A stretch of 64,000 bases of DNA from the NCBI GenBank assembly GCA_016235165.1, contig JACRLX010000044.1, forward strand, positions 1 through 64,000. The letters are read 5' to 3'. Source of the stretch: Rhodocyclales bacterium (lineage in GTDB: Bacteria; Pseudomonadota; Gammaproteobacteria; Burkholderiales; Rhodocyclaceae). The stretch's first letter is position 1. Each line of letters opens with the position of its first letter. The notes beneath the pieces were generated by a model, which was not told the DNA's origin, searched no databases, and worked only from the letters and a program-made list of their open reading frames with translations. The translations under genes and the position numbers were made by a program. Below are positions 8,160-16,588 of the stretch, one piece after another.

Positions 8160-9445
8160 ACGAAGATCGCTGCCGTCGCTTGCGGATTCGACGGGAAGTA
8201 CAAGTGCATGTAGCTGGCGGTGAGGCGCCGACGTCGATACACCGCCTCGCCTTCGCGGCCGTCGGCGCGGGTGGCGTGGAGCAAAGGCGCTTGCGGCGTT
8301 TCGCTCAGCGAGTAGTGGAAGGCATGGCCCTGCAGGCGACCTTCTGGCAACTCGACTGCCAGCAAGCCGAGGCCTCCCAGGCGCTTCTGCATGCGGCTGC
8401 GGCCTGGCAGCAGGCCGAACATGGCGTGCGCCTCGCCATCGCCACTTTCCAGTGCATCGAAGCAGGCCATCATGCCGCCGCACTCGGCGAGCAGCGGCCT
8501 GCCGGCCTCGACATGGGCGGCGAGCGTCGCAGCCATGGCGCGGTTGGCGGCCAGCCGCGGGCCATGCAGTTCGGGATAGCCGCCGGGTAGCCAGATGGCA
8601 TCGCAGGCGGGCGGCGTGGCATCGTTCAGCGGCGAGAAGTAGGCCAGGCGCGCGCCCAGCATTTCAAGGCATTCGAGGTTGGCCGGGTAGTGGAAGCAGA
8701 AGGCCGGGTCGCGGGCGACGGCGATGGTCTTGCCCGCCAGCGCAGGTTCAAAAGTCGGCGCTGGTACCACGGCGAATTCGACCGCGGGCGGCAGTTCGGC
8801 GGCCGGGGTGGTGGCCAGCGCATCCGCCATGCGTTCGATACGGGCATCGAGATCGGCGATTTCGGCGGCGGGGAGCAGGCCCAGGTGGCGCTCCGGCAGC
8901 GCCGCGTCGATTTCGCGCGGCAGCGCGCCGCGCCAGGCTATGTCGGGCGGCAGCGTGTCGCGGCACAGTTGCGCGTGATAGTCGCTGCCGACGCGATTGG
9001 CCAGCACCGCCTCGATCGGCGCGCCGCCGCCGCTGTCGGCGCGGTAATGCTTGAGGCCCCAGGCCACGGCGCCGAAGCTGCCGGCCATGGCGCTGGCATC
9101 GAGCACCAGCAGCATCGGTACGCCCAGCCGCCGCGCCAGTTCGGCGGCCGAGGGCTCGCCGTCGTGCAGGCCCATCACGCCTTCGATCAGGATCAGGTCG
9201 GCATCGGCCGCCGCGCGCACCAGGCGCCAGCGCGCGTCGGCCTCGCCGCACATGCGGAAGTCGATGTTCTCGCAAGGGCTGCCGGCGGCGATGGCGTGGA
9301 TTTGCGGGTCGAGGAAATCCGGGCCGCACTTGAATACCCGCACGCGGCGTCCCAGGCGCCGGTGCAGGCGGGCCAGCGCGGCGACCACCGTGGTCTTGCC
9401 CTGGCCGGAGGCCGGCGCCGCAACGAGCAGCGCGGGGCAGTGCAC
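8156..9445 (-). CDS. cobB: Cobyrinic/hydrogenobyrinic acid a,c-diamide synthase (CobB/CbiA)
   Basis: ATP- and glutamine-dependent amidation of the a and c carboxylates of the corrin ring. Start GTG 9445 (MHCPALLVAAPASGQGKTT) places the P-loop at residues 9-18 as usual and gives about 429 residues. The C-terminal glutamine amidotransferase half has ECGGMMACFDALE (nucleophile Cys) and a GHAFHYS histidine region. The frame is open upstream, but that region is the cobO gene in another frame. It is the last gene of the riboswitch-led btuB-btuC-btuD-cobO-cobB operon, five bases after cobO. Confidence 0.94.
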   Translation of the reverse strand: MHCPALLVAAPASGQGKTTVVAALARLHRRLGRRVRVFKCGPDFLDPQIHAIAAGSPCENIDFRMCGEADARWRLVRAAADADLILIEGVMGLHDGEPSAAELARRLGVPMLLVLDASAMAGSFGAVAWGLKHYRADSGGGAPIEAVLANRVGSDYHAQLCRDTLPPDIAWRGALPREIDAALPERHLGLLPAAEIADLDARIERMADALATTPAAELPPAVEFAVVPAPTFEPALAGKTIAVARDPAFCFHYPANLECLEMLGARLAYFSPLNDATPPACDAIWLPGGYPELHGPRLAANRAMAATLAAHVEAGRPLLAECGGMMACFDALESGDGEAHAMFGLLPGRSRMQKRLGGLGLLAVELPEGRLQGHAFHYSLSETPQAPLLHATRADGREGEAVYRRRRLTASYMHLYFPSNPQATAAIFV

Positions 9446-9450
9446 GGAGC

Positions 9451-10056
9451 TCAAAACTCCATCCCCGGCATGGCCTTGATGCCGGCCTTGAAGGCGTGCT
9501 TCACCGGCTGCATTTCCGTCACCGTGTCGGCGGCGGCGATCAGGGCTTCGGGCGCGGCGCGGCCGGTGACGATCACGTGCTGCATCGCCGGCCGCGCGGC
9601 GAAGTCGGCCAATACCTCGTCGAGCGGCAGCCATTGGTACTTGAAGGCGTAGGTCAGTTCGTCGAGCAGTACCAGGCCGACGCCGGGGTCGCGCAGGTAA
9701 GCGGCGGCGACTTCCCAGGCGGCGCGCGCGGCGGCGGCATCGCGGCCGGCGTCCTGGGTTTCCCAGGTGAAGCCTTCGCCCATCACGTGCCAGGCGATGC
9801 CGGGCAGCTTGCCGAGCACGGCCTCCTCGCCGGTATCGGTGCGGCTCTTGACGAACTGCACCACGGCGACCCGCAGGCCGTGGCCGAGGGCGCGCGCGGC
9901 GACGCCGAAAGCAGCCGAGGACTTGCCCTTGCCGTTGCCGGTATTCACCAGCAGCACGCCGCGCTCGGCGGCCGCCGCCCCGATTTTCTGGTCGATGACT
10001 TCCTTCTTGCGCTGCATGCGCGCCTGGTGGCGCGCGTCGCGATCCGCTTCGTTCAT
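9451..10056 (-). CDS. cobO: Cob(I)yrinic acid a,c-diamide adenosyltransferase (CobO/BtuR type)
   Basis: Transfers the 5'-deoxyadenosyl group from ATP to reduced corrinoid. The 201-residue protein from ATG 10056 has the family N-terminus (ARHQARMQRKKEVIDQKI) and P-loop GNGKGKSSAAFG. AVVQFVKS, then LVLLDELTYAFKY (Walker B) and HVIVTGRAAPEALI follow, all diagnostic of CobA/CobO/BtuR. It lies four bases after btuD and five before cobB, consistent with one transcript. Confidence 0.95.
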   Translation of the reverse strand: MNEADRDARHQARMQRKKEVIDQKIGAAAAERGVLLVNTGNGKGKSSAAFGVAARALGHGLRVAVVQFVKSRTDTGEEAVLGKLPGIAWHVMGEGFTWETQDAGRDAAAARAAWEVAAAYLRDPGVGLVLLDELTYAFKYQWLPLDEVLADFAARPAMQHVIVTGRAAPEALIAAADTVTEMQPVKHAFKAGIKAMPGMEF

Positions 10057-10060
10057 GGTG

Positions 10061-10834
10061 TCATCCCGGGACAAGGTAGCGCCGCTCGCCGTCGGCAAGC
10101 TCGCGCAAGGGGTGGCCGTACAACTGCGTCAATAGCTCGGCCTGCATCACTTCGGCCACCGGGCCGATCACATGACGGCCGTCGCCGAACAGCAGCAGCG
10201 CGCGGTCGGCGTGGCGCAAGGCGAGGTTGATGTCGTGCAGCACCATCACCACGGCCAAGCCGGCGTCGCTCACCCGGCGCGAGAACAGGTCGAGCACGGC
10301 GACCTGGTGGTTGAGGTCGAGATGCGACAGCGGTTCGTCGAGCAGCGCGAGTTGCGGCGCCTGTGTCAGCAGGGTGGCGATCGCCAGGCGCTGGCGCTCG
10401 CCACCCGACAGGGTATGCACGTCGCGCAAGGCGAAGGCCTCCAGGCCGACGACGCGCAGGGAGTCGCGCGCCAGGGCTTCGTCGGCGCGGCTTTCCCAGG
10501 TCCAGCGCCCGAGCCAGGGGTGACGGCCGATCAGCGCGGTTTCCAGCACGCTGGCGGGGAAGGCGTCGAGCTGGTGCTGCAACAGCAGGCCGCGGCGCTG
10601 CGCGATCTGGGTCGGCGTCAGTTGCGGCAAGTCCTCGCCGCACAGCGCGATGCGGCCCGCACCCGGTGCACGCAGTCCGGCCAGCGTATGCAGCAGCGTG
10701 GTCTTGCCGGCGCCGTTGCGCCCGAGGATGGCCAGGCGCTCGCCGGCGGCGAGATGGAAGCGAAGATCGCGCACCAGGGTGAGGCCGCCGATTTCGACGG
10801 CGAGACCTTCCACGTCGAGCCGGTTCGCGTTCAT
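10061..10834 (-). CDS. btuD: Cobalamin ABC importer ATPase (BtuD)
   Basis: ATPase subunit of the corrinoid importer, 257 residues from ATG 10834. All nucleotide-binding motifs are intact: Walker A GRNGAGKTT (about 39-47), signature LSGGERQRLAIATLL, Walker B LALLDEPLSHLD and the H-loop VMVLHDINLA. The start overlaps the btuC stop by four bases (ATGA). Siderophore ATPases look alike, but the btuB/btuC/cobO neighbours and the upstream cobalamin riboswitch support cobalamin. Confidence 0.92.
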   Translation of the reverse strand: MNANRLDVEGLAVEIGGLTLVRDLRFHLAAGERLAILGRNGAGKTTLLHTLAGLRAPGAGRIALCGEDLPQLTPTQIAQRRGLLLQHQLDAFPASVLETALIGRHPWLGRWTWESRADEALARDSLRVVGLEAFALRDVHTLSGGERQRLAIATLLTQAPQLALLDEPLSHLDLNHQVAVLDLFSRRVSDAGLAVVMVLHDINLALRHADRALLLFGDGRHVIGPVAEVMQAELLTQLYGHPLRELADGERRYLVPG

Positions 10835-11823
10835 GTCTTCCCCATCTCCGGCTGGCGCGACAACAGGTAGAGGAAGACCGGCACGCCGAGCAGGGCGGTG
10901 AGCACACCGACCGGCAGCTGCTGGGGCGCCACGGCGGTACGTGCCAGGGTGTCGGCGCAGACCAGCAGCGCGCCGCCGGCGAGCGTCGCCGCGGGCAGCA
11001 GCAGGCGCTGGTCGTTGCCGGCCGCCAGCCTTACCAGGTGCGGCACGATGAGGCCGATGAAGCCGATGCTGCCGGCGGTGGTGACGGCAATCGCGGTGAG
11101 CAGCGAGGCCAGCACGTAGATCGCGCCGCGCAGCTTGCCGACGCCGACGCCGAAGCTCTTGGCCACCAGGTCGCCGCGCGCCAGCAGGTTGAGGTCGCGC
11201 GCCAGCGGCAGGGCGGCGGCCAGGCCCAGCACCAGCACGATCAGCGCCGGCCAGGGCGTGGCGGCGTGGGACAGGTCGCCCATCAGCCAGAACAGCATGC
11301 CGTGCAGCTTTTGCTCCGGTGCCACGGAAAGGATCAGCGCCACCACGGCGGCGGCGCCGGCGGCGACGATGACGCCGGTCAGCAGCAGGCGCGTCTGGGT
11401 CCAGCTGCCGTCGCCGCGCGCCAGGCCGAACACCAGCAGCACCGCGCACAGGGCACCGGCGAAGGCGCCGCCATGCATCGCCAGCAAGGGCAGGCTGAAC
11501 AGCATCGCCAGCAGCGCGCCCACCGCCGCGCCGCCGGAGACGCCCAGCACGTAGGGATCGGCCAGCGGGTTGCGCAGCAGCACCTGCATCAGGGTGCCGG
11601 CCAGCGCCAGCAGTCCGCCGCAGGCAAAGGCCGCCAGCGCGCGCGGCAGCCGCAGGTTGCGCACCACCTCGGCCGCCATGCCCTCGCCGTCGCCGAGGAG
11701 CGCGGCCAGCACGTCGCCGGGCGCAACCCGCAGCGAACCAGCGCCGAGCGCCAGCACGATGCTGAGTGCCGCCGCGATCAGCAGGAGCAGGTTAACCAGC
11801 AGGGCGCGGCGGCGGGTCGGCAT
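10831..11823 (-). CDS. btuC: Cobalamin ABC importer permease (BtuC)
   Basis: A 330-residue FecCD/BtuC-type permease with about ten hydrophobic helices. Family landmarks are LRLPRALAAFACGGLLALAGTLMQ, NPLADPYVLGVSGGAAVGA, LRGAIYVLASLLTAIAVTTAGSIGFIGLIVPHLVR and the C-terminal PVGVLTALLGVPVFLYLL. Two copies would form the inner-membrane channel with BtuD. It lies six bases after btuB and overlaps btuD. Confidence 0.93.
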   Translation of the reverse strand: MPTRRRALLVNLLLLIAAALSIVLALGAGSLRVAPGDVLAALLGDGEGMAAEVVRNLRLPRALAAFACGGLLALAGTLMQVLLRNPLADPYVLGVSGGAAVGALLAMLFSLPLLAMHGGAFAGALCAVLLVFGLARGDGSWTQTRLLLTGVIVAAGAAAVVALILSVAPEQKLHGMLFWLMGDLSHAATPWPALIVLVLGLAAALPLARDLNLLARGDLVAKSFGVGVGKLRGAIYVLASLLTAIAVTTAGSIGFIGLIVPHLVRLAAGNDQRLLLPAATLAGGALLVCADTLARTAVAPQQLPVGVLTALLGVPVFLYLLSRQPEMGKT

Positions 11824-11829
11824 CGGGGG

Positions 11830-13668
11830 CTATTTTGGCGCGTAACGCAGGCCGAGGAAGAGTTGCCGGTCCGGTACGGCGTAGGACCAGGCGTTCTCGT
11901 AGACGCGATTGAACACGTTGTTGAGCCGGACTTCGAGCGACCAGCTGGGGTCGATCTCGCGCGCGGCGTGCAGGTTGCCGATCGCATAGCCGCCCATGGC
12001 GCGGGTCTGTGTCGTGGTGTCGTAACGGCGGCCGATCGCCGTGGCTTCAGCGCCGACTTTCCAGGCGCCGGGCGAATAGCTCAGCGCCAGCTTCAGCATT
12101 TGCGCCGGACGACGTTGCAGCCGGTTGCCGTTGCCGGCGTCGACCGGCCGCATCAGGTCGAGGCTGGCGTCGGAAGTCCAGGCTCCCGTGCGGCTGCCGT
12201 AGGCGAGGCTGGTGCCGCTGATGCGCGCCTTGCCGATATTCACCGCTGCCACGGTGCCGGCGATCAGGTTGTCGATCTGGTTGTCGTAGACGGTGAGCGA
12301 GGCGTGGCGCAGGCCGCGCTCCCAACCCAGGGCGGCTTCACGGTTGCGTGCGGATTCCGGTTGCAGCGTCGCGCTGCCGAAACCGGGGAAGTACAGTTGG
12401 TTGAAACTGGGCGCCTTGAAGGCCGTGCCGACAGACACGCGCGCCTGCCACTCGGCGGCGAAGCGGTAGCCATAGCCCAGCGAGCCGGTGCGGCGCCCGC
12501 CGAATTGCGAGTTCCTGTCGTAACGCGCCGCCGCCTGCCAGCTGTGGGCACCAATCAGGCCCTGGTAGCCGATCACCACGGAGCGGACATTGCGGTTCTT
12601 GACGGCGTAGTTGGTGGTGCTGGTCACCGCCTGGTCGGTGTTTTCCAGTGCCAGCAGCAGGGCGCCGACCGGAAGTTGCAGCTCGTTCTGCCAGGTCCAT
12701 TGGTTCTGCGTGGTGGCAAACTGGCTGCGGGCCGGGGCAAAGCTGCTGCTGTTGTCTTCGCTGAGACCCCAGCGCAGGGTCGAGGTCCAGATTGCATTGA
12801 GGCGGTTGCGCAAGTAGGCGCTGCGCGCCAGGGTCTTGTCGCGGTTGTAGGCGTCGACGGCGACACCACCGCCGTCGAAGGCATTGCGGCTGACGGCTTC
12901 GAGCAGCGTTGCCCCCAGTTCGTGGCCGGGAGCGAGGCTGTAGGCCAGGCGCGCGGACAAGGCGCCATTGCCATAACCGTCGGCATCGGCGTTCGGCACT
13001 GCGCCATTGGCGATGCGATAGCGCACCGGATCGGCGGCGACGTTGACGCCGTCAGTGGTCATGCGCGACAGGCCAAGGCTGTAGCTCCAGCCGCTGCTGC
13101 CGCCTGATATGCCGGCTTGCAGTTCGCGGGTGGCATGCGAGCCGATGCCGGCGTAGGCGCTGGCGCGTGCTTCGCCTTCGCCGCGCCGGGTGAACACCTG
13201 GATCACGCCGCCGATGGCATCCGAGCCATAGAGGCTGGACGCCGGACCGCGCAGGATCTCGATACGCTCGATTTGTGACAGGGGCAGGTTTTGCAACGAG
13301 GGATTGCCGGAGGTGACCGATCCCAGCGGCACGCCGTCGACCAGCAGCAGGGTGTGGCCGGACCCGGTGCCGCGCAGGAAGACGCTGGCGTTCTTGCCGA
13401 CGCCGCCGTTTTCGATGACGTGCAGGCCGGGTTGGCGCGACAGCAGCGTGGGCAGGGTGGTGGGGCCGGCCTGTTCGATGGCCTCGCGGTCGATCACCGT
13501 GATGTCGGCGATTACCTCGTTGGCGCGGGTGGCCTGGCGTGTGGCGGTGACCACCACGGCGGCGAGGTCGAAGGCCGGTTCGGCGGCGACGGTACTTGCT
13601 GCGGGAAGCAGGAACAGGGCGAGCGCCAAGCCGGATGGCCTGGCGGCGGATGTGACAAAGCGAGACAT
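11830..13668 (-). CDS. btuB: TonB-dependent cobalamin outer-membrane receptor (BtuB)
   Basis: A 612-residue outer-membrane receptor. The signal peptide ends near ASTVAAEPAF, the TonB box is AAVVVTATRQ, and the plug carries LLSRQPGLHVIENGGVGKNASVFLRG plus IERIEILRGPASSLYGSDAIGGVIQVFTR. A 22-strand-type barrel follows, ending in an aromatic-rich strand (RQLFLGLRYAPK). It heads the import/synthesis operon and sits behind a cobalamin riboswitch and a stem-loop adjacent to its AAGGAG ribosome site, so it should be switched off when adenosylcobalamin is plentiful. Confidence 0.92.
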   Translation of the reverse strand: MSRFVTSAARPSGLALALFLLPAASTVAAEPAFDLAAVVVTATRQATRANEVIADITVIDREAIEQAGPTTLPTLLSRQPGLHVIENGGVGKNASVFLRGTGSGHTLLLVDGVPLGSVTSGNPSLQNLPLSQIERIEILRGPASSLYGSDAIGGVIQVFTRRGEGEARASAYAGIGSHATRELQAGISGGSSGWSYSLGLSRMTTDGVNVAADPVRYRIANGAVPNADADGYGNGALSARLAYSLAPGHELGATLLEAVSRNAFDGGGVAVDAYNRDKTLARSAYLRNRLNAIWTSTLRWGLSEDNSSSFAPARSQFATTQNQWTWQNELQLPVGALLLALENTDQAVTSTTNYAVKNRNVRSVVIGYQGLIGAHSWQAAARYDRNSQFGGRRTGSLGYGYRFAAEWQARVSVGTAFKAPSFNQLYFPGFGSATLQPESARNREAALGWERGLRHASLTVYDNQIDNLIAGTVAAVNIGKARISGTSLAYGSRTGAWTSDASLDLMRPVDAGNGNRLQRRPAQMLKLALSYSPGAWKVGAEATAIGRRYDTTTQTRAMGGYAIGNLHAAREIDPSWSLEVRLNNVFNRVYENAWSYAVPDRQLFLGLRYAPK

Positions 13669-13681
13669 GATTGCTCCTTGC

Positions 13682-13701
13682 GGCCTGCGTCCCCGCAGGC
13701 C
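13682..13701 (-). promoter_or_regulatory. Stem-loop next to btuB ribosome site
   Basis: On the minus strand GGCCTGC (13695-13701) pairs perfectly with GCAGGCC (13682-13688) around a six-base loop. It ends a few bases before the AAGGAG at about 13673-13679. It lies downstream of the riboswitch aptamer, so it may be part of the expression platform or shape access to the ribosome site. No T-run follows, which argues against termination here. Confidence 0.45.
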
Positions 13702-13799
13702 AGATTGGGCACTTGAACGAATGTGTCGCAGGGAGCAGTGACGAGAGCGGCCGGGGACGTCGGCGGCCGACGCACGCTGCCACCCCGCAGCGCATTCAA

Positions 13800-13982
13800 C
13801 CGTGTTCCTGGCCGGTCTCCGGGCTTGGAAGTCTTGGTTCGTCGCCTTCCCGGGGTGACCCAGTGGCTTTGTGACGAACCCGCGCTTCCTTACCGTTGCG
13901 GGGGCAGCGCCGGAATCGAGTCTTGCGGACCCTCACCGGCTTCCCGTTTCACCCGGCACGGACTCCATGCGCGGGCACCACG
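13800..13982 (-). promoter_or_regulatory. Cobalamin (AdoCbl) riboswitch upstream of btuB
   Basis: Read on the minus strand, the segment contains the conserved blocks of a class I cobalamin aptamer in order. They are GGTGCC near the 5' end, GGTGAAACGGGAAGCCGGTG, CCCCCGCAACGGTAAGG, then the B12 box GCCACTGG...CGGGAAGGCG, and finally AAGCCCGGAGACCGGCC. It lies about 130 bases upstream of the btuB start in a roughly 320-base leader. Ligand binding is expected to lower expression of the whole btuB-cobB operon. Confidence 0.95.
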
Positions 13983-13992
13983 AACAGATCGG

Positions 13993-13998
13993 ATTATA
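13993..13998 (-). promoter_or_regulatory. -10 element of the btuB operon promoter
   Basis: The minus strand reads TATAAT, a perfect -10 hexamer, about 10 bases before the riboswitch 5' end. No good -35 is seen at the expected spacing (around 14016-14021), so activation may be needed. The FNR-type box of nirS lies about 60 bases further upstream. Confidence 0.6.
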
Positions 13999-14054
13999 GC
14001 GCAGGCCGTTGCCCGGATGCGGGCCGGGTGGGGCCCTCCATATCGTTTCGCAAC

Positions 14055-14068
14055 TTGATGCTTATCAA
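14055..14068. promoter_or_regulatory. FNR/DNR-type box upstream of nirS
   Basis: TTGATGCTTATCAA is a perfect TTGAT-N4-ATCAA dyad, the site of FNR/DNR/NNR regulators. It is centred about 113 bases before the nirS ATG, leaving room for a start site near 14103 if it acts at -41.5. It predicts induction by low oxygen and/or nitric oxide. The Cys-bearing FNR homologue at 52320-53045 is a candidate ligand. Confidence 0.85.
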
Positions 14069-14174
14069 GGATATTGGGATTGCTGCGGCGCACGCTTTCA
14101 CCATTGCGCCAGGGAGGTTTTTTGCAGGGGCGCTGTCACGGGTTTTTCGAATACCCACTTACAAGGAGAGAAGT

Positions 14175-15851
14175 ATGAAAGGGAAGCTACTCGGATTCTT
14201 CGCGCTGTCAGCCATCGCCGGTGCCATGGGCAGCGCCTTTGCGCAGGATGCCGCGCCGACCCTGACGGCCGCCGAAAAGGAAGCCGCCAAGAAGATTTAC
14301 TTCGAGCGCTGCGCCGGTTGCCACGGCGTGTTGCGCAAGGGTGCCACCGGCAAGAACCTCGAACCGCACTGGACCAAGACGGCCAAGGACGGCACCAAGA
14401 CCGAAGGCGGCACGCGCAAGCTGGGCCAGGGTCGCCTGGAAAAGATCATCGGCTACGGCACCGACGGCGGCATGGTGAACTTCGACGACATCCTGAGCAA
14501 GGACGAGATCGCCCTGATGGCCAAGTACATCCAGAACACCCCGGATGTGCCGCCCGAGTACAGCTTCAAGGACACCATGGATTCGTGGAAGGTGATCGTC
14601 CCGGTCAAGGATCGCCCGACCAAGCAGATGAACAAGTTCAACCTGAAGAACATGTTCTCGGTGACCCTGCGCGACACCGGCGAAGTGGCGCTGATCGACG
14701 GCGATACCAAGGAAATCCGCAGCATCGTCAAGACCGGCTATGCGGTACACATCTCGCGCCTGTCGAAGTCCGGGCGCTATGTCTATGTCATCGGTCGCGA
14801 CGGCAAGCTGAGCCTGATCGATTTGTGGATGGAGAAGCCCGCCGTGGTCGCCGAGCTCAAGGTCGGCTTCGACGCACGTTCGGTGGATACCTCGAAGTTC
14901 AAGGGCTATGACGACAAGTACGCGATCGCCGGCTCCTACTGGCCGCCCCAGTACGTGATCATGGACGGCGACACGCTGAAGCCGCTCAAGGTGGTCAGCA
15001 CCCGCGGCATGACCGTGGATGGCGAGTATCACCCCGAGCCGCGCGTGGCCTCGATCGTCTCCTCGGAGATCAAGCCCGAGTGGGTGGTCAATATCAAGGA
15101 AACCGGGCAGATCCTGCTGGTCGATTACAGCGACATCAAGAACCTGAAGACCACCACCATCGAGTCCGCCAAGTTCCTGCATGACGGCGGCTGGGATGCT
15201 TCCAAGCGTTACTTCCTGGTCGCGGCCAACGCCTCGAACAAGATCGCCGCCGTGGATACCAAGCTCGGCAAGCTGGCCGCCTTGATCGACACCGCAAAGA
15301 TCCCGCACCCGGGTCGCGGCGCCAACTTCATGCATCCGAAATATGGTCCGGTCTGGGCCACGGGCCACCTCGGTGCCGATGTCGTAACGCTGATCAGCAC
15401 GCCCTCGGACAAGAAGGAGCACGCCAAGTACAAGGAGTACAACTGGAAGGTGGTCCAGGAAATGAAGCACGTTCCGGGCAACCTGTTCGTCAAGACGCAT
15501 CCGAAGTCCAAGCATTTCTGGGCCGACGCGCCGCAGAACCCGGACAAGGACACGGCGGAATCGGTCGCGGTGTGGGACATGGCCGACCTGTCCAAGCCCA
15601 AGGCCATGCTCAACGTGGCCAAGGACTCCGGCCTGCCGCCGACCAAGGCGACCAAGCGCGCCGTGCATCCGGAATACAGCGCCGACGGCAAGGAAGTCTG
15701 GATCTCGCTGTGGGGCGGCAAGACCGACCAGTCCGCCATCGTTGTTTATGACGACGCGACGCTGAAGGTCAAGAAGGTGATTACCGATCCGAAGATGATC
15801 ACGCCGACCGGCAAGTTCAACGTCTACAACACGCAGCACGACATCTACTGA
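14175..15851 (+). CDS. nirS: Cytochrome cd1 nitrite reductase (NirS)
   Basis: Periplasmic homodimeric enzyme reducing nitrite to nitric oxide. ATG 14175 follows an AAGGAGAG ribosome site and gives 558 residues. A Sec signal is cut near AFA-Q (residue 23). The N-terminal cytochrome c domain has CAGCH at 46-50, and the eight-bladed d1-heme propeller follows. H192 (GYAVHISRLS) is the expected proximal d1 ligand; H398 (TGHLG) and H442 (KTHPKS) match the catalytic His pair of the family by spacing. It is the first gene of a nine-gene nir run and is preceded by an FNR-type box. Confidence 0.97.
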   Translation: MKGKLLGFFALSAIAGAMGSAFAQDAAPTLTAAEKEAAKKIYFERCAGCHGVLRKGATGKNLEPHWTKTAKDGTKTEGGTRKLGQGRLEKIIGYGTDGGMVNFDDILSKDEIALMAKYIQNTPDVPPEYSFKDTMDSWKVIVPVKDRPTKQMNKFNLKNMFSVTLRDTGEVALIDGDTKEIRSIVKTGYAVHISRLSKSGRYVYVIGRDGKLSLIDLWMEKPAVVAELKVGFDARSVDTSKFKGYDDKYAIAGSYWPPQYVIMDGDTLKPLKVVSTRGMTVDGEYHPEPRVASIVSSEIKPEWVVNIKETGQILLVDYSDIKNLKTTTIESAKFLHDGGWDASKRYFLVAANASNKIAAVDTKLGKLAALIDTAKIPHPGRGANFMHPKYGPVWATGHLGADVVTLISTPSDKKEHAKYKEYNWKVVQEMKHVPGNLFVKTHPKSKHFWADAPQNPDKDTAESVAVWDMADLSKPKAMLNVAKDSGLPPTKATKRAVHPEYSADGKEVWISLWGGKTDQSAIVVYDDATLKVKKVITDPKMITPTGKFNVYNTQHDIY

Positions 15852-15879
15852 GAAATCGATCGAAACTTGATCGGCAGCA

Positions 15880-15908
15880 AGGATAGGGGGCGAAAGCCCC
15901 CTTATCCT
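15880..15908 (+). promoter_or_regulatory. Intercistronic stem-loop after nirS
   Basis: AGGATAGGGGG pairs with CCCCCTTATCCT (one bulged base) around a CGAAAG loop, 29 bases after the nirS stop. The six bases after it are not T-rich, so it looks more like a partial terminator or RNA-stability hairpin that keeps nirS message more abundant than the distal genes. Confidence 0.6.
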
Positions 15909-15946
15909 GTGAGGTATCAGGGTAATTCAGGCATGGGGGTAGTTCG

Positions 15947-16534
15947 ATGGGTACGGAAAACAACGGGTTCCTGGCGATGCTGAAGCGGCCAAGCGCCAAA
16001 TACTCGCTGCTCAGCATTCTGGTTGTCGGCTTCTTCAGCGGCATCTTCTTCTGGGGTGGATTCAACACCGGAATGGAAGCCACCAACACGCTGGAGTTTT
16101 GCATCGGCTGCCACGAGATGCGCGACAACGTATATCAGGAATACAAGAAGACCATCCACTACAGCAATCGCACCGGCGTGCGCGCGGTATGTTCCGACTG
16201 CCACGTGCCGAAGGACTGGACGCACAAGATGATCCGCAAGATCCAGGCGAGCAAGGAAGTCTGGGGCAAGATCACCGGCGTCATCGACACGCCCGAGAAG
16301 TTCGAGGCGCACCGCCTGCAACTCGCCGAGAACGAGTGGGCCCGCATGAAGGCCAGCGACTCGCGCGAATGCCGCAATTGCCACAGCTTCGACGGCATGG
16401 ATGTCGAAAAGCAGAAGCTGCGCGGCGCCAAGATGCACAAGATCGGCATCGCCGAGAAGAAGACCTGCATTGATTGCCACAAGGGCATTGCCCACAAGAA
16501 GCCCAAGGGCATGAAGGAAGATGACGACGAGTGA
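15947..16534 (+). CDS. nirT: NapC/NirT-family tetraheme cytochrome c (NirT)
   Basis: Membrane-anchored quinol-oxidising cytochrome that would pass electrons to periplasmic NirS. The 195 residues comprise an N-terminal anchor helix (about 19-40, YSLLSILVVGFFSGIFFWGGF) and four CXXCH motifs: CIGCH, CSDCH, CRNCH and CIDCH. A charged tail (KPKGMKEDDDE) ends it. The gene position directly after nirS matches the nirSTB order of Pseudomonas stutzeri. Confidence 0.92.
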   Translation: MGTENNGFLAMLKRPSAKYSLLSILVVGFFSGIFFWGGFNTGMEATNTLEFCIGCHEMRDNVYQEYKKTIHYSNRTGVRAVCSDCHVPKDWTHKMIRKIQASKEVWGKITGVIDTPEKFEAHRLQLAENEWARMKASDSRECRNCHSFDGMDVEKQKLRGAKMHKIGIAEKKTCIDCHKGIAHKKPKGMKEDDDE

Positions 16535-16588
16535 TCCCTCGTCGCCACCGGAAATAACCCCGATCGCATTGTTCGAAAGGAGCAGTAA

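Noticed and set aside
11038-13107. Long plus-strand open frame over btuC/btuB
   Set aside because: Gln/Arg/Ala-rich shadow of the minus-strand transporter genes; no start signal or family motif.
13896-14174. N-terminal extension of the nirS frame to 13896
   Set aside because: It crosses the riboswitch and FNR-type box, and the ribosome site and signal peptide fix the start at 14175.
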